Both the position numbers and the translations under genes were made by a program. Positions 50,141 through 59,149 of a stretch of DNA of 64,000 bases are shown here, piece after piece. Under the pieces are notes generated by a model that was not told where the DNA came from, did not search any database, and saw only the letters and a list, made by a program, of their open reading frames with translations. The DNA is from JBGANR01 sp044222225 (GTDB lineage: Bacteria > Actinomycetota > Actinomycetes > Mycobacteriales > Mycobacteriaceae): NCBI GenBank assembly GCA_044222225.1, contig JBGANR010000014.1, positions 75,727 to 139,726 of the forward strand, given 5' to 3'. Positions within the stretch are counted from its first letter, which is position 1; each line of letters begins with the position of its first letter.

Positions 50141-51549
50141 GTGGTCTCCTGGACGGGCGACTGGGGCGTCGACGGGGCTGCGGACGTGCCGCCCGGCGCG
50201 AGCGACTCACGCGGGGTCTCGACGCCGCTGCCGGAGTCGGGGCTCTGCCGCGGCTCACCGGATCCGCGGGTCGGTGCCGGCGAGGGTGCGCTCGTCTTCG
50301 GCGCGCAGGTGCGGGTCGTCGTGGCGAGGTTACGGATGTATTCGTGCGCCTCGTCCTCGGTGCGCGGACGGTCCTCGCCCTCGACCTGTGACGTCAGCAG
50401 CTCCGCGGTGAGTACGCGGGACGTCCCGCAGCCGGCGGCGGCGTCGACGAACGTGACGGCGCGCCCGGCGGCGGGCGCCGGGTCGATGCAGGCGCGCTGC
50501 ACCGGTGTGGAGTCGGCGGCACCCTTGCGGATGACGATCTCGCGCTTGTCGTCGAGCCCGACGTAGTACTGGTTCTCCTTCATGCCCGTCAGCCACAGGT
50601 AGCCGCCGACGCCGAGCGCCGCGAGCACGACCAGCGCCAGCGCGCCGACGATCCACCACTTCTTCGACGAGCGCTTCGGGGGTTCGGGCGTCTTGGGCTT
50701 GATGCGGCGCGGCGGCGACTTGGGCGGACGCAGCGCGGCCGCGCGGCCGGCGGGCGACGACGGATCGGGGATGTAGTCCTCGTCGTCTCCGCCCGCGGCG
50801 CCGCCGTAGATCGGCATGTTCTGGCCGTAGTCGATGTCGACGACGTCGGCGACGACGACGGTGACGTTGTCCGGTCCGCCGCCGCGCAGCGCGAGCTCGA
50901 TGAGCCGGTTGGCGCACTGGCGCTGCTCGGGCTCGGACGCCAGCGTCTCGGCGATGGTCTCGAAGGTGACGACGTCCGAGAGCCCGTCGGAGCACAGCAG
51001 GTAGCGGTCGCCGGGATGGGCCTCGCGGACCGTCAGCGTCGGCTCGACCTCGGTGCCCGTGAGGGCCTTCATGATGAGGGAGCGCTGCGGATGCGTGTGC
51101 GCCTCGTCGGGCGTGAGCTTGCCGGCGTCGACGAGCGTCTGGACGAACGTGTCGTCCTTGGTGATCTGCTCGAGCACACCGTCGCGGAGCATGTAGCCGC
51201 GCGAATCGCCGACGTGGCAGACGCCGATCCGGTCGCCGGCGAAGAGGATCGCCGTGAGCGTCGTGCCCATGCCGTCGAGCTCGGGCTCCTCCTCGACCTG
51301 CTCGGCGATCGCGTCGTTGCCGGCGTACATCGCATCGGCGAGCTTGGTGAGGATGTCGCCGCCCGGCTCGTCGTTGTCGAGCGGGGCGAGCGCGGTGATG
51401 ACGAGGTTGCTGGCCACCTCGCCGGCGGCGTGGCCGCCCATCCCGTCCGCGAGGGCGAGCAGCCTGGCCCCGGCGTACACCGAGTCCTCGTTGTTGGTGC
51501 GGACGAGGCCGCGGTCGCTGCGCGCGGCGTAACGCAGTACAAGGCTCAC
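50119..51549 (-). CDS. pstP: PP2C-type serine/threonine phosphatase PstP
   Basis: 476 residues. The PP2C catalytic domain (1-~235) has RSDRGLVRTNNEDSVY, LLALADGMGGHAAGEVASNL, VCHVGDSRGYMLRDG, LLCSDGLSDVV and GGGPDNVTVVVADV, containing all metal-binding Asp residues. A basic Pro-rich linker, one membrane helix (WIVGALALVVLAALGVGGYL) and an extracellular domain with Cys residues follow. It reverses PknA/PknB phosphorylation. GTG start overlaps the fhaB stop by 4 nt. Confidence 0.97.
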   Translation of the reverse strand: MSLVLRYAARSDRGLVRTNNEDSVYAGARLLALADGMGGHAAGEVASNLVITALAPLDNDEPGGDILTKLADAMYAGNDAIAEQVEEEPELDGMGTTLTAILFAGDRIGVCHVGDSRGYMLRDGVLEQITKDDTFVQTLVDAGKLTPDEAHTHPQRSLIMKALTGTEVEPTLTVREAHPGDRYLLCSDGLSDVVTFETIAETLASEPEQRQCANRLIELALRGGGPDNVTVVVADVVDIDYGQNMPIYGGAAGGDDEDYIPDPSSPAGRAAALRPPKSPPRRIKPKTPEPPKRSSKKWWIVGALALVVLAALGVGGYLWLTGMKENQYYVGLDDKREIVIRKGAADSTPVQRACIDPAPAAGRAVTFVDAAAGCGTSRVLTAELLTSQVEGEDRPRTEDEAHEYIRNLATTTRTCAPKTSAPSPAPTRGSGEPRQSPDSGSGVETPRESLAPGGTSAAPSTPQSPVQETTCLPPTS

Positions 51550-52001
51550 GGGCGCAACTCGATCACTGTCTTGCCGACGCGCACCGGGGTTCCCAGCGGT
51601 ACGCGGACGGGCGTGGTCACTTTTTCTCGGTCGAGATAGGTGCCGTTCGTCGACCCGAGGTCGTCGAGGTACCAGTCGTCGCCCCGGCGGGAGAGCCGGG
51701 CGTGCCGTTCGGACGCGTACTCGTCGGTGAGCACGAGCGTCGAATCGTTGGCACGGCCGAGCAGGATGTCTTGGGTGCCGAGCGTGATCCGGGTGTTGGC
51801 GAGCGCGCCCTGCGTCACGACGAGGTACTTGGCGCTCCCCTTCGGCCGTACAGGCGCGGGAGCCGCGGCCCCGCGCGTGGCGACCCGGCCACCGGACGCC
51901 GCCTGCAGCTCGCGGCGGATGGTCAGCACGACCACGGCGATGAACAGCCAGAGCAGGAACAGGAACCCGAAACGCGTCACCTGGAGGACGAGTCCCTGCA
52001 T
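51546..52001 (-). CDS. fhaB: FHA-domain membrane protein FhaB (FipA-type)
   Basis: 151 residues. One N-terminal membrane helix (VTRFGFLFLLWLFIAVVVLT) and a C-terminal FHA phosphothreonine-binding domain (DILLGRANDSTLVLTDEYAS, ERHARLSRRGDDWYLDDLGS, TNGTYLDREKV). In mycobacteria FhaB/FipA binds phosphorylated partners and links FtsZ and FtsQ. ATG 52001 gives the family N-terminus; further in-frame ATGs upstream would add unsupported sequence. It is coupled to pstP. Confidence 0.94.
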   Translation of the reverse strand: MQGLVLQVTRFGFLFLLWLFIAVVVLTIRRELQAASGGRVATRGAAAPAPVRPKGSAKYLVVTQGALANTRITLGTQDILLGRANDSTLVLTDEYASERHARLSRRGDDWYLDDLGSTNGTYLDREKVTTPVRVPLGTPVRVGKTVIELRP

Positions 52002-52207
52002 GGGCCGTGCACCTGCCTCTCTCGTCCTGCGGTCGGCGTGGTCGACGTCGTCCGCTGTCATGCCGCACGGCTGAGGGTTCCCGCCGGCGTCGCCCCGGTT
52101 CGGTCGACGTGTCGCCATCTTAGGGGGTGACGACGTCGCATCGGTGCTACTCACCGCCGGTGTTCGGCGGCCTCGGCGACGTTGCCGGGGCCTACCGAAT
52201 CGACAAC

Positions 52208-53560
52208 CTACTGGAAGCGCACCGTGATATCCGAATGGCCGACGCGGATGCGGTCGCCGTTGGCCAGCTCCCAGCTGGTCACGGGGACGTCGTTGACGGT
52301 GGTGCCGTTGGTGGAGTTCAGGTCCGACAGCGTCGCGGAGTTGCCGTCCCAGCGGATCTCGGCGTGCGCCCGCGAGACGCCGGTGTCGGGAAGGCGGAAG
52401 TTGGCGTCCTGGCCGCGGCCGACGATGTTGCTGCCGTCGCGCAGCGTGTACGTGCGGTTGCTGCCGTCCTCGAGGTAGAGGACGACGCCCTGCGGAGCGC
52501 CGTACTGCTGCCCGCCGCCGTAGCCGCCGTACTGGTCCTGGCCCTGCGGAGCGCCGTACTGGCCGCCCTGGCCGTACTGCTGGTCGCCGTACTGCTGCTG
52601 GTCGTAACCCTGCTGGTCGGCGTACTGGTCCTGGCCGTAGCCCTGTTGCCCGTACTGGTCCTGGCCGTAGCCCTGCTGTCCGTACTGGTCCTGGCCGTAG
52701 CCGTACTGGTCCTGGCCCTGCGGCGCGCCGTACTGGCCGCCCTGGCCGTACTGCTGCTGGTCCGCATACGGCTGCTGATCGCCGTATCGCTGCTGGTCCC
52801 CGTACTGCTGCTGGTCGTAGCCCTGCTGGTAGCGGCCCTGGTCGTAGTCCTGACGGCCGTACTGGTCCTGACCGGCCCCGTACTGGTCCTGGCCCTGGGG
52901 AGCGCCGTACTGGCCGCCCTGGCCGTACTGCTGCTGGTCCGCATAGGGCTGCTGATCGCCGTACTGCTGCTGGTCGTAGCCCTGCTGGTAGCGGCCCTGG
53001 TCGTAGTCCTGGCGGCCGTACTGGTCCTGATCCGGCTGGTCGCCGTACTGCCGCTGCTGGTCGTAACGCGGATCCTGGCCCCGGGACTGGTTGTAGGGGG
53101 GTTGCGACATGGGGGTGGCTCCTGACTTGCTGCGGGCTGCTTCTGGGCGCCGGGGCGGTTGCGGTGGGTGGGCGGTCACGGGGGCGGCGTCCGGATCGAT
53201 GGCCCCGTCCGCCCGGATCTGGCCGGTGTGCATGTGATCGGCGCCGACGAACTCGACGACGACCTGACCGTATGTCTGCCAGCCATTGTCCCGGATGTGC
53301 TGCTCCAAATGTTTGGAGAACGCCTTCTGATTGGTGGCGTAGTCCGCCGACAACCCGTCGAGGTCGGTGGCGCCGACCACGACACTGTAGCGATTCGGGG
53401 CGAGATATTCGCCGTCTCCGAGATCGTGCAGACCGTCCTCTGCGGCACGTTGCAAAGCGAGCTCGATCTCCTGCGGGGCGACCTTGCCCCCGAAGACCCT
53501 CGCGAAGCTGCCGTCGACGGCGCCCTCGAGACGCCGCTCGAACCGTTGTAGAAAGCCCAC
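52208..53560 (-). CDS. fhaA: FhaA: DUF3662 domain, long Gln/Tyr/Gly-rich linker, FHA domain
   Basis: 450 residues from GTG 53560, with GGAGGG upstream. The N-terminal DUF3662 domain (GFLQRFERRLEGAVDGSFAR, VAPQEIELALQRAAEDGLHD) binds phosphorylated MviN in mycobacteria. Residues ~155-345 are built from repeated QYG, QDQYG and DQQQY units with no folded character, including near-identical stretches encoded at ~52720-52780 and ~52895-52960. The C-terminal FHA domain (VGRGQDANFRLPDTGVSRAH, LSDLNSTNGTTV) binds phosphothreonine from PknA/PknB. It begins the kinase operon; 206 bp separate it from fhaB. Confidence 0.96.
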   Translation of the reverse strand: MGFLQRFERRLEGAVDGSFARVFGGKVAPQEIELALQRAAEDGLHDLGDGEYLAPNRYSVVVGATDLDGLSADYATNQKAFSKHLEQHIRDNGWQTYGQVVVEFVGADHMHTGQIRADGAIDPDAAPVTAHPPQPPRRPEAARSKSGATPMSQPPYNQSRGQDPRYDQQRQYGDQPDQDQYGRQDYDQGRYQQGYDQQQYGDQQPYADQQQYGQGGQYGAPQGQDQYGAGQDQYGRQDYDQGRYQQGYDQQQYGDQQRYGDQQPYADQQQYGQGGQYGAPQGQDQYGYGQDQYGQQGYGQDQYGQQGYGQDQYADQQGYDQQQYGDQQYGQGGQYGAPQGQDQYGGYGGGQQYGAPQGVVLYLEDGSNRTYTLRDGSNIVGRGQDANFRLPDTGVSRAHAEIRWDGNSATLSDLNSTNGTTVNDVPVTSWELANGDRIRVGHSDITVRFQ

Positions 53561-53804
53561 CGCGCCTCCCTCCTGACGTCCTCGCGCGGCTCGACGCCCC
53601 CGGACGCGCTGCGGCGTGTCGGGGTGAAATCGAGTCCGACCAATGCTAGCGACTGTACTGGCCGGTGTCGGAGCCGTGCCTCCCACTCGATGCTCCTCCA
53701 CCGCTCGCCCGAGGCGGCGTTCCGCGCGTCTTCGGGTCGCTGAGCAGGCACGATGCCGACGATTTCAGCCGCCGACCGGTGCGTGGTATCGTCTTGCGAG
53801 CCAC

Positions 53805-53887
53805 GGGCGAGTGGCGGAATGGCAGACGCGCTGGCTTCAGGTGCCAGTGTCCTTCGGGACGTGGGGGTTCAAGTCCCCCTTCGCCCA
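53805..53887 (+). tRNA. tRNA-Leu (CAG)
   Basis: 83 nt. Acceptor GGGCGAG pairs with TTCGCCC (53880-53886); the D arm has GGCGGAATGGCAGACGC; the anticodon stem CTGGC/GCCAG encloses TTCAGGT with anticodon CAG; a long variable arm (TGTCCTTCGGGACG) identifies a class II tRNA; the T arm is GGGGGTTCAAGTCCCCC. CCA is not fully encoded. It follows fhaA in the opposite direction, as leuT does in mycobacteria. Confidence 0.98.
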
Positions 53888-53891
53888 CAGC

Positions 53892-53927
53892 CAGAAGGCC
53901 GGCATCCAGTTGGGTGTCGGCCTTCTG
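53892..53927 (+). terminator. Terminator hairpin after tRNA-Leu
   Basis: Arms CAGAAGGCCGGCA (53892-53904) and TGTCGGCCTTCTG (53915-53927) pair over 13 bp with one G-U, 4 nt past the tRNA end. Confidence 0.85.
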
Positions 53928-53930
53928 TCG

Positions 53931-53989
53931 TCCAAGGTGATGTCCCGGGATGCAAGGCCATGGCCTTGGACGACGAGTCATCGGCTTGG
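53931..53989 (+). repeat. Dispersed palindromic repeat, copy 1
   Basis: 59 bp, about 88% identical (7 differences, no gaps) to 54949-55007 in the same orientation. Outer arms CCAAGGTGATG and CATCGGCTTGG pair imperfectly, and the centre has the inner palindrome CAAGGCCATGGCCTTG, so single strands can fold into nested hairpins. It resembles REP-type intergenic elements. It lies between the tRNA terminator and the end of the 54004-54900 gene. Confidence 0.8.
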
Positions 53990-54003
53990 ACGACAGCGCC
54001 GAG

Positions 54004-54900
54004 TCATGGGAAACCCGCCCCGGCGGCACCGAACGCCCGGCGCAGAATCCGCCACAGCCGCTCCGGCTGCTCGACGTCGGCCCAGGTCCATCGGGCGACG
54101 ACGGCTCCGGCGGCGCGGATCCGGTCCTCGCGTCGCTTCTCGTCCCACAGTGCGGTGCCGTCCGGATCGAGGCGGGCGCCGTACTTGATCCGGCCGTCGA
54201 ACTCGCCGATGATGCGACCGTCCAGCCAGGCGAAGTCGGCGCGGCCGAGGAAGAGGCCGTCGGCGCCTACGACGTCGTGCTGCTGCCGGGGTACCGGAAA
54301 CCGCGGGCGCTGCACCATTCTGGCGAGGCTGAACGATTCGCCGACGCTTTCGGCGCGTCCGGTCGCCTGGGTCGCGGCCCAGCGGGCGCGTCGGACGCCG
54401 CGGGCCGACCCGAGACTCTCGGCGACGGTCAGGACGTCCTCCCTCGGCGCCCCTGCGCGTAGCGCCGAATCGACAGCGACGAAGGCCTGCGTGGCGGTTC
54501 CGCTGCGAGCGACATCGATGACCGTACGTGCGGGCGTCGTGACGCGGATCCCGTCGACGAGCACCGCGTCGACGACGCCCCGGTGAACGACGCGGGACGC
54601 GGTCCGGGCTCCGACGTTTCGGCAGGTGAGGTGGATCCGCTGGACGTCGGGATGCAGTAGATCCAATCGGTGTAGTGCGGCGGCGGAGTCGTGGCTGATG
54701 ACGCCGCGCAGGTCGGGACGTCGGCCGGCCGCGACGACACGCAGGCGATACCGCTCACGCGAATCGAGAGGCTGGCGTCCGTCGAGAAGGTACGTACCGG
54801 AACCCAACGAGACCAACTCACCGGCGCGCACGGAGCGCTGGACATCGGCGCGCGTGCGCCCGGACCCGAGGAGCTCGCCGAACGTGACGATCTGTTCCAT
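54004..54900 (-). CDS. AbiEi-antitoxin-like protein with C-terminal endonuclease-like domain
   Basis: 298 residues. The N-terminal half (VTFGELLGSGRTRADVQRSV, RAGELVSLGSGTYLLDG) is the winged-helix start seen in AbiEi-type antitoxin-like proteins of actinobacteria. The C-terminal part (LGRADFAWLDGRIIGEFDGR, IKYG, then WDEKRREDRIRAAGAVVARW) has the D...E-D-K spacing of DUF559/Vsr-like PD-(D/E)XK nucleases. No AbiEii-like toxin is adjacent. Such proteins are frequent and variable in number in these genomes; their function is not established. It is flanked by two copies of a palindromic repeat. Confidence 0.78.
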   Translation of the reverse strand: MEQIVTFGELLGSGRTRADVQRSVRAGELVSLGSGTYLLDGRQPLDSRERYRLRVVAAGRRPDLRGVISHDSAAALHRLDLLHPDVQRIHLTCRNVGARTASRVVHRGVVDAVLVDGIRVTTPARTVIDVARSGTATQAFVAVDSALRAGAPREDVLTVAESLGSARGVRRARWAATQATGRAESVGESFSLARMVQRPRFPVPRQQHDVVGADGLFLGRADFAWLDGRIIGEFDGRIKYGARLDPDGTALWDEKRREDRIRAAGAVVARWTWADVEQPERLWRILRRAFGAAGAGFP

Positions 54901-54912
54901 GCCACTTAGACG

Positions 54913-56355
54913 TCATGAGTCGCCGTTCGGATCCGGTGAAGCTCGACGTCCAAGGTGATGTCGCCGGATCCAAGGCCATGGCCTTGGACGAGGGCTCATC
55001 AGCTTGGCCGTCAAGCCGGCCGCCGCGGCTGCGGCGGCTACCGCGGCGGCCGTCAGGAACGCGGCCTGGTAGCCGCCGGAGCCGGCGGCCAGCGTCGGGA
55101 GGGCGGCCAGGCCGAGGGCGGCGCCGAACTGCTGGGACGTCGTCAGCAGTCCGGCCGTGACGCCCGGGGGCGTCGAGCCCGCGGTGGCCGCGGTGGCGAG
55201 GTTCGTCGTCATCGCGACGGTGGGGACGCCGAGGCCGATGACGAGCGTCGGCCCGAGCAGGGCGGTGAGGTAGCCGGCGTCCGGATGCAGCCGTGACAGC
55301 CAGAGCGCGCCCGCGGCGACGGCGGCGAACGCCGCGACCATGAGCGGGCGGGAGCCGACGGCGTGCAGGAGCCGCGGCAGCGTCGGGGCGAAGGCCACGA
55401 TGAGCAGCGACATCGGCAGCAGCACGAGCCCCGCGGCCGACGGCGTGTAGCCGAGCTGTTGCTGCGCGTAGACGCTGACCAGCAGGAACGTCGGGACCAG
55501 CGCGAACTGTGCCGCACCGGCGAGCGTCAGCGCACCCAGCAGCGCCGGCGTCCGCCAGACGGCGCGGGGGATCACCGGCCGCGGGGTGCCGGCCTCGACG
55601 GCGGCGAACACCGCGGTCGCCGCGACCGCGATGAGCGCAGGCGCCCAGACGTGCGGCGAGCGCCATGCGTTCTCGGCGGACGAGGTGAGCGCAGAGGCGG
55701 CGCCGGCCAGCGCCACCGTCATCGACGCGGGCCCGAGGAACGACGCGCCGCTCGTGCGTCCGCGCGGCGTCTGATCGCGCGGGACGACGCGCCGGACGGT
55801 GACCGCGAGCGCGACGGCGGCGACGACGTTGAGCGCGAACAGCGAGCGCCAGCCCAACCAATCGGTGGCCGTGCCGCCGACGATCGTCCCGGCGACCCCG
55901 CCGGCGCCGGCCATCGTCGCGAACAGCGCCAGGGCCCGCCCGCGGTCGGCGCCGGAGAAGAGGGCGAAGACGAGCGACATCGCCGCGGCGCCGGCCATCG
56001 CGCCGCCGACGCCCTGCACGACCCGGCTGACGAGGACGGCCGCGGCGTCGACGGCGGCGGTGCCGATCGCGGCGCCCACGGCCAGGACGACGAGGCCGCC
56101 GGCGAGGATCCGTCGCCTGCCGAGCCGGTCCGCCGCGTAGCCCGCGGCGAGGAGCAACCCGGCGAACGGCACGACGAACGCGTTGATGATCCAGCTCTGC
56201 GCCGTCTCGCCCATGCCGACGCCGGCGGCGACGTGCGGCACCGCGACGTTGAGCACCGCGGTGTCGAGGATGAGGAGGAACTGGGTGAGCGCCAGCGTCC
56301 ACCTCGTGGCGGCGCCGGCCGTCAGACGGACGTCCGTATCGGGGGCGGCCGTCAC
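54913..56355 (-). CDS. MFS drug/metabolite exporter
   Basis: 480 residues. A 14-helix DHA2-type major facilitator: WTLALTQFLLILDTAVLNVA, AGYAADRLGRRRILAGGLVV (motif A), QGVGGAMAGAAAMSLV and GTIVGGTATDWLGWRSLFAL (motif C region). It exports small molecules by proton antiport. GTG 56355 overlaps the HpaB-like gene's stop, making it last in the operon, so it probably exports the pathway product. Its C-terminus (LMSPRPRPWPWIRRHHLGRR) is encoded by repeat copy 2, so the original stop may have been lost or moved. Confidence 0.9.
   Translation of the reverse strand: MTAAPDTDVRLTAGAATRWTLALTQFLLILDTAVLNVAVPHVAAGVGMGETAQSWIINAFVVPFAGLLLAAGYAADRLGRRRILAGGLVVLAVGAAIGTAAVDAAAVLVSRVVQGVGGAMAGAAAMSLVFALFSGADRGRALALFATMAGAGGVAGTIVGGTATDWLGWRSLFALNVVAAVALAVTVRRVVPRDQTPRGRTSGASFLGPASMTVALAGAASALTSSAENAWRSPHVWAPALIAVAATAVFAAVEAGTPRPVIPRAVWRTPALLGALTLAGAAQFALVPTFLLVSVYAQQQLGYTPSAAGLVLLPMSLLIVAFAPTLPRLLHAVGSRPLMVAAFAAVAAGALWLSRLHPDAGYLTALLGPTLVIGLGVPTVAMTTNLATAATAGSTPPGVTAGLLTTSQQFGAALGLAALPTLAAGSGGYQAAFLTAAAVAAAAAAAGLTAKLMSPRPRPWPWIRRHHLGRRASPDPNGDS
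54949..55007 (+). repeat. Dispersed palindromic repeat, copy 2 (inside the MFS reading frame)
   Basis: 59 bp, homologous to 53931-53989. It contains the perfect 18-bp palindrome CCAAGGCCATGGCCTTGG and outer arms CCAAGGTGATG / CATCAGCTTGG. It supplies most of the last ~30 codons of the MFS gene. Confidence 0.8.
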
Positions 56356-57863
56356 AGTGCGGCCACCGGATCGTGCAACGGCCGCAGCGCCCGCCGCGCG
56401 TAGTCGAGCATCGCCGCGGCGTCGGAGGTGCCCGCGAGTTGTTGCAGGTAGACGTGCGGCGCGCCCTGATAGAACTGCTCGTAGTGCGCATGCCGGGTGG
56501 CGAACTCCGAGCCGGTGACGTCCCAGACGAGTTTCATCAGCCGGATGCGGTCCTCGGCGCTCTGCGCGGACGTACGGCTGTACCGGGCCAGGAGGTCGCC
56601 GATCACCGGCGCGTCGAGGTCTCCGATCGACGCCGGGAGCTGGGTGAGACTTCCGCCGCACAGCATCCGCAACTGATGCAGCACCGCCGGATAGACCTCG
56701 GCGGCGAACTGGCGCTGGGCGAAGATGATCGCGTTGTTCACCCGCACCGCGCCGCCGTCGCCCGGATCGACCTCGAAGGCGGCCTCGGCGCCGAGCGCGA
56801 TCGCCCGGGCGGTGTGGGCGTGGCCGGCGAGGCGGCCGAGCTCCATCCGGACGGACGGATTGCGGGCGGCGCCCGTCTCCTCGGCCACCAGCATCGCGAG
56901 CCCGGCGAGGAACTCGATCTTGACGGCGAACCGGACGGCCGCCTGGTGGGCCATGTAGCCGTAGGCCGGCGTGCCCCACCAGATCCGTCCGGTCGCCGCG
57001 GTGTCACGGTAGGTCAGCACGCGTTCCCACGGCACGTGGACCTCGCGGCAGACCAGCAGCGCGTCGTTCTCGTCGAGCCGGTGCGACAGCGGATTGTCGG
57101 CGGGCGACGTCGCGGTCGCCTCATAGCTCGTGCGCGAGAGCAGGGTGACGCCGTCGGCGGCGGGATCGAGGACGACGGTGAACGCGAACTCGCGATCCTC
57201 CTCGCGCAGCGGCTCGATGGTGCCGACGATGATCTCGTCGGCGAACACGGCGCCGGTGCCGATCGTCTTCGCGCCGCTGATGACGATGCCGTCGGCGGTC
57301 TCGCGGTCGACGTGCATGAGCAGCTCGCCCGCGCCCTGCGCGTCGATCGGCAGGGCGCGGTTCGTCGCGGGGTTGGTGATGGTGAACGCGGCGAACAGAT
57401 CACCGTCGCGGAGCCGTCGATACAGCGCCGAGGCGTTGCCGGAGCCGTCGAACACCTCGCCGGCGAAGGCGTCGGGCCGGGCGGCCCAGCCGGCGGCGCC
57501 GGCCGCCATGTAGTCGGGAGACCTGCCGAGGAAGCCGAAGCCGGCGCGCGCCCAGGCGTCGTGGGCGGCGTGTTTGGCCCGCAGATCGGAGTGGCCGCGG
57601 GGGATGCCGAAGGCGCGGAGCGCGGCGTCGCCGTCGGCCCGCGGGTGATCCGGGTCGCGCAGTGCGCTCGTCTCGGCGCCCGCGGCGGCCAGGTCGTACA
57701 GGCCGGCGATGGATCGGGCCGTCTCGGCGAAGGCCGGATGCTCGGTCACATTCGTGATGTGCGATCCGCCCAGCCAGACGCTTCGCGGGCGGGACGCGAG
57801 ATCGCGCAGGTACCGGTCACCGGTACGGACCAGCTGCCACGTGGTCGATTCCGCGGGCTTCAT
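56352..57863 (-). CDS. 4-hydroxyphenylacetate 3-hydroxylase (HpaB)-family monooxygenase
   Basis: 503 residues. RTGDRYLRDLASRPRSVWLG, SDLRAKHAAHDAWARAGFGF, DGIVISGAKTIGTGAVFADE and LCREVHVPWERVLTYRDTAA are HpaB-family signatures (acyl-CoA-dehydrogenase-like fold using reduced flavin supplied by a partner). Members ortho-hydroxylate phenols or halogenated aromatics. No HpaC-type flavin reductase is in the operon. Starts and stops overlap its neighbours by 4 nt on both sides. The substrate is likely the product of the PrnB-like and FAD enzymes upstream, but is unknown. Confidence 0.92.
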   Translation of the reverse strand: MKPAESTTWQLVRTGDRYLRDLASRPRSVWLGGSHITNVTEHPAFAETARSIAGLYDLAAAGAETSALRDPDHPRADGDAALRAFGIPRGHSDLRAKHAAHDAWARAGFGFLGRSPDYMAAGAAGWAARPDAFAGEVFDGSGNASALYRRLRDGDLFAAFTITNPATNRALPIDAQGAGELLMHVDRETADGIVISGAKTIGTGAVFADEIIVGTIEPLREEDREFAFTVVLDPAADGVTLLSRTSYEATATSPADNPLSHRLDENDALLVCREVHVPWERVLTYRDTAATGRIWWGTPAYGYMAHQAAVRFAVKIEFLAGLAMLVAEETGAARNPSVRMELGRLAGHAHTARAIALGAEAAFEVDPGDGGAVRVNNAIIFAQRQFAAEVYPAVLHQLRMLCGGSLTQLPASIGDLDAPVIGDLLARYSRTSAQSAEDRIRLMKLVWDVTGSEFATRHAHYEQFYQGAPHVYLQQLAGTSDAAAMLDYARRALRPLHDPVAAL

Positions 57864-59149
57864 CGTGTGCTCCTTGAGGGGATCGGCGCGTCGGGGACCG
57901 ATGTGGTGTGGACCGGCGCGTCGGGGGCTGGCGCTGTGGGGGCTGGCGCTGTGGGGGCCGGCGCGCCGGATACGAGTGCGTACCGGCGGGCGATCCGGTC
58001 CAGTTCGCCGGGCGCGAAGATCTCGTCCAGATCGGTGAATCCGTCGGGCGCTCGTTGCGCCGCGAGATCGATGACGATCTCCGGACCGCGCGCCCGATTG
58101 GCGATCTGGATCGCGCGAGTGGCCGGACGCCGTTCGGATTCATAGGTCGAAAGACCGGCTTCCGGATTTTCGGCGGCGGTCAGATGACGGGCGAGGGACA
58201 ATGCGTCGATGACGGATTGCGTCGCGCCGTTCGAGCCGATCGGATACATCGCGTGCGCGGCGTCGCCGATCAGTGTGATCGGTCCGCGCGTCCATCCCGG
58301 CAACGGATCGATGTCGACCATCGGATAGGCGAAAGGACGTTTCGTGACGCGCATGAGGTGCTCGACATCGACGCCGTGGATCCGCCAGCCGGCGAATTCC
58401 CCGGCGAATAGATCGGCGGTCGCGATGGTGTTCCATTCGCCGCGCGGCCCGTCGTCGTGGGTGGGCGTCGCCGCCGCCCAGTTCATGAGGCAGCCGTCGT
58501 CGCCGTCATGGGCGATGGGATAGAAGACGACCTTGCAGCGTCCGTCGCCGGCGATGACCATCGTGGCGCCGTCGGCGAAGCTCGGATAGCGCGTGACACC
58601 CCGCCAGACGGTCGCTCCCGCATGCCGCAGCGGCACGGGTGCGCCGAGGACGACGCCGCGGGTGGCCGAGCGGATTCCGTCGGCCCCGATGAGGACGTCG
58701 AAATCCAGGGAGAACGTCGTACGGTCGGGACGTGCGAAGGCGGCGATCCGCTGTTCGGGATTCGCCGTGAGCAGTCGAGCGCCGGGGCGCAGCACGTGCG
58801 GCCCGAGCCGGGTGGCCACCTGCTCGGCCAGCACGCGGGTGAGCCGGCCGCGATGAATGGACAGCTGCGGCTGGTCGGCCTGATCGCGGGCCTCGCTCCA
58901 CAGCACCCGGCCCCGCGAGGTTGCGAGCTGCATCGTCGATGTCGCGATGGCGACCCGGCGCAGATCGTCGAGAACGCCGAGCTCGGCGAAGCAGCGGGTG
59001 GCCTGGGGCATGAGGTTGAGCCCCGATCCGAGCGGCCAGATGCGGGGGCTCTGTTCGAGGATCGTGACGTCGTGCAGGCCCTGGGCGTGCAGTGCGAGAG
59101 CGGTGGTGAGCCCGGCGATGCCGGAGCCCGCGATGAGGATCCTGGTCAT
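57860..59149 (-). CDS. FAD-dependent aromatic monooxygenase (PHBH/salicylate-hydroxylase type)
   Basis: 429 residues. FAD-binding GxGxxG in ILIAGSGIAGLTTALALHAQ, the DG motif VLIGADGIRSATRGVV and the GD motif ITLIGDAAHAMYPIGSNGAT are all present. This single-component class A flavoprotein hydroxylates aromatic rings with NAD(P)H and O2. The last ~30 residues are Pro/Ala-rich from a short tandem repeat (57911-57967, units of APAPTAP), unlike the family. ATG 59149 overlaps the PrnB-like gene's stop. Confidence 0.92.
   Translation of the reverse strand: MTRILIAGSGIAGLTTALALHAQGLHDVTILEQSPRIWPLGSGLNLMPQATRCFAELGVLDDLRRVAIATSTMQLATSRGRVLWSEARDQADQPQLSIHRGRLTRVLAEQVATRLGPHVLRPGARLLTANPEQRIAAFARPDRTTFSLDFDVLIGADGIRSATRGVVLGAPVPLRHAGATVWRGVTRYPSFADGATMVIAGDGRCKVVFYPIAHDGDDGCLMNWAAATPTHDDGPRGEWNTIATADLFAGEFAGWRIHGVDVEHLMRVTKRPFAYPMVDIDPLPGWTRGPITLIGDAAHAMYPIGSNGATQSVIDALSLARHLTAAENPEAGLSTYESERRPATRAIQIANRARGPEIVIDLAAQRAPDGFTDLDEIFAPGELDRIARRYALVSGAPAPTAPAPTAPAPDAPVHTTSVPDAPIPSRSTR

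Noticed and set aside
57911..57967. Short tandem GC-rich repeat at the end of the FAD monooxygenase gene as a mobile or regulatory element
   Set aside because: It is in frame, encodes a Pro/Ala-rich tail and is simple slippage-type low complexity.
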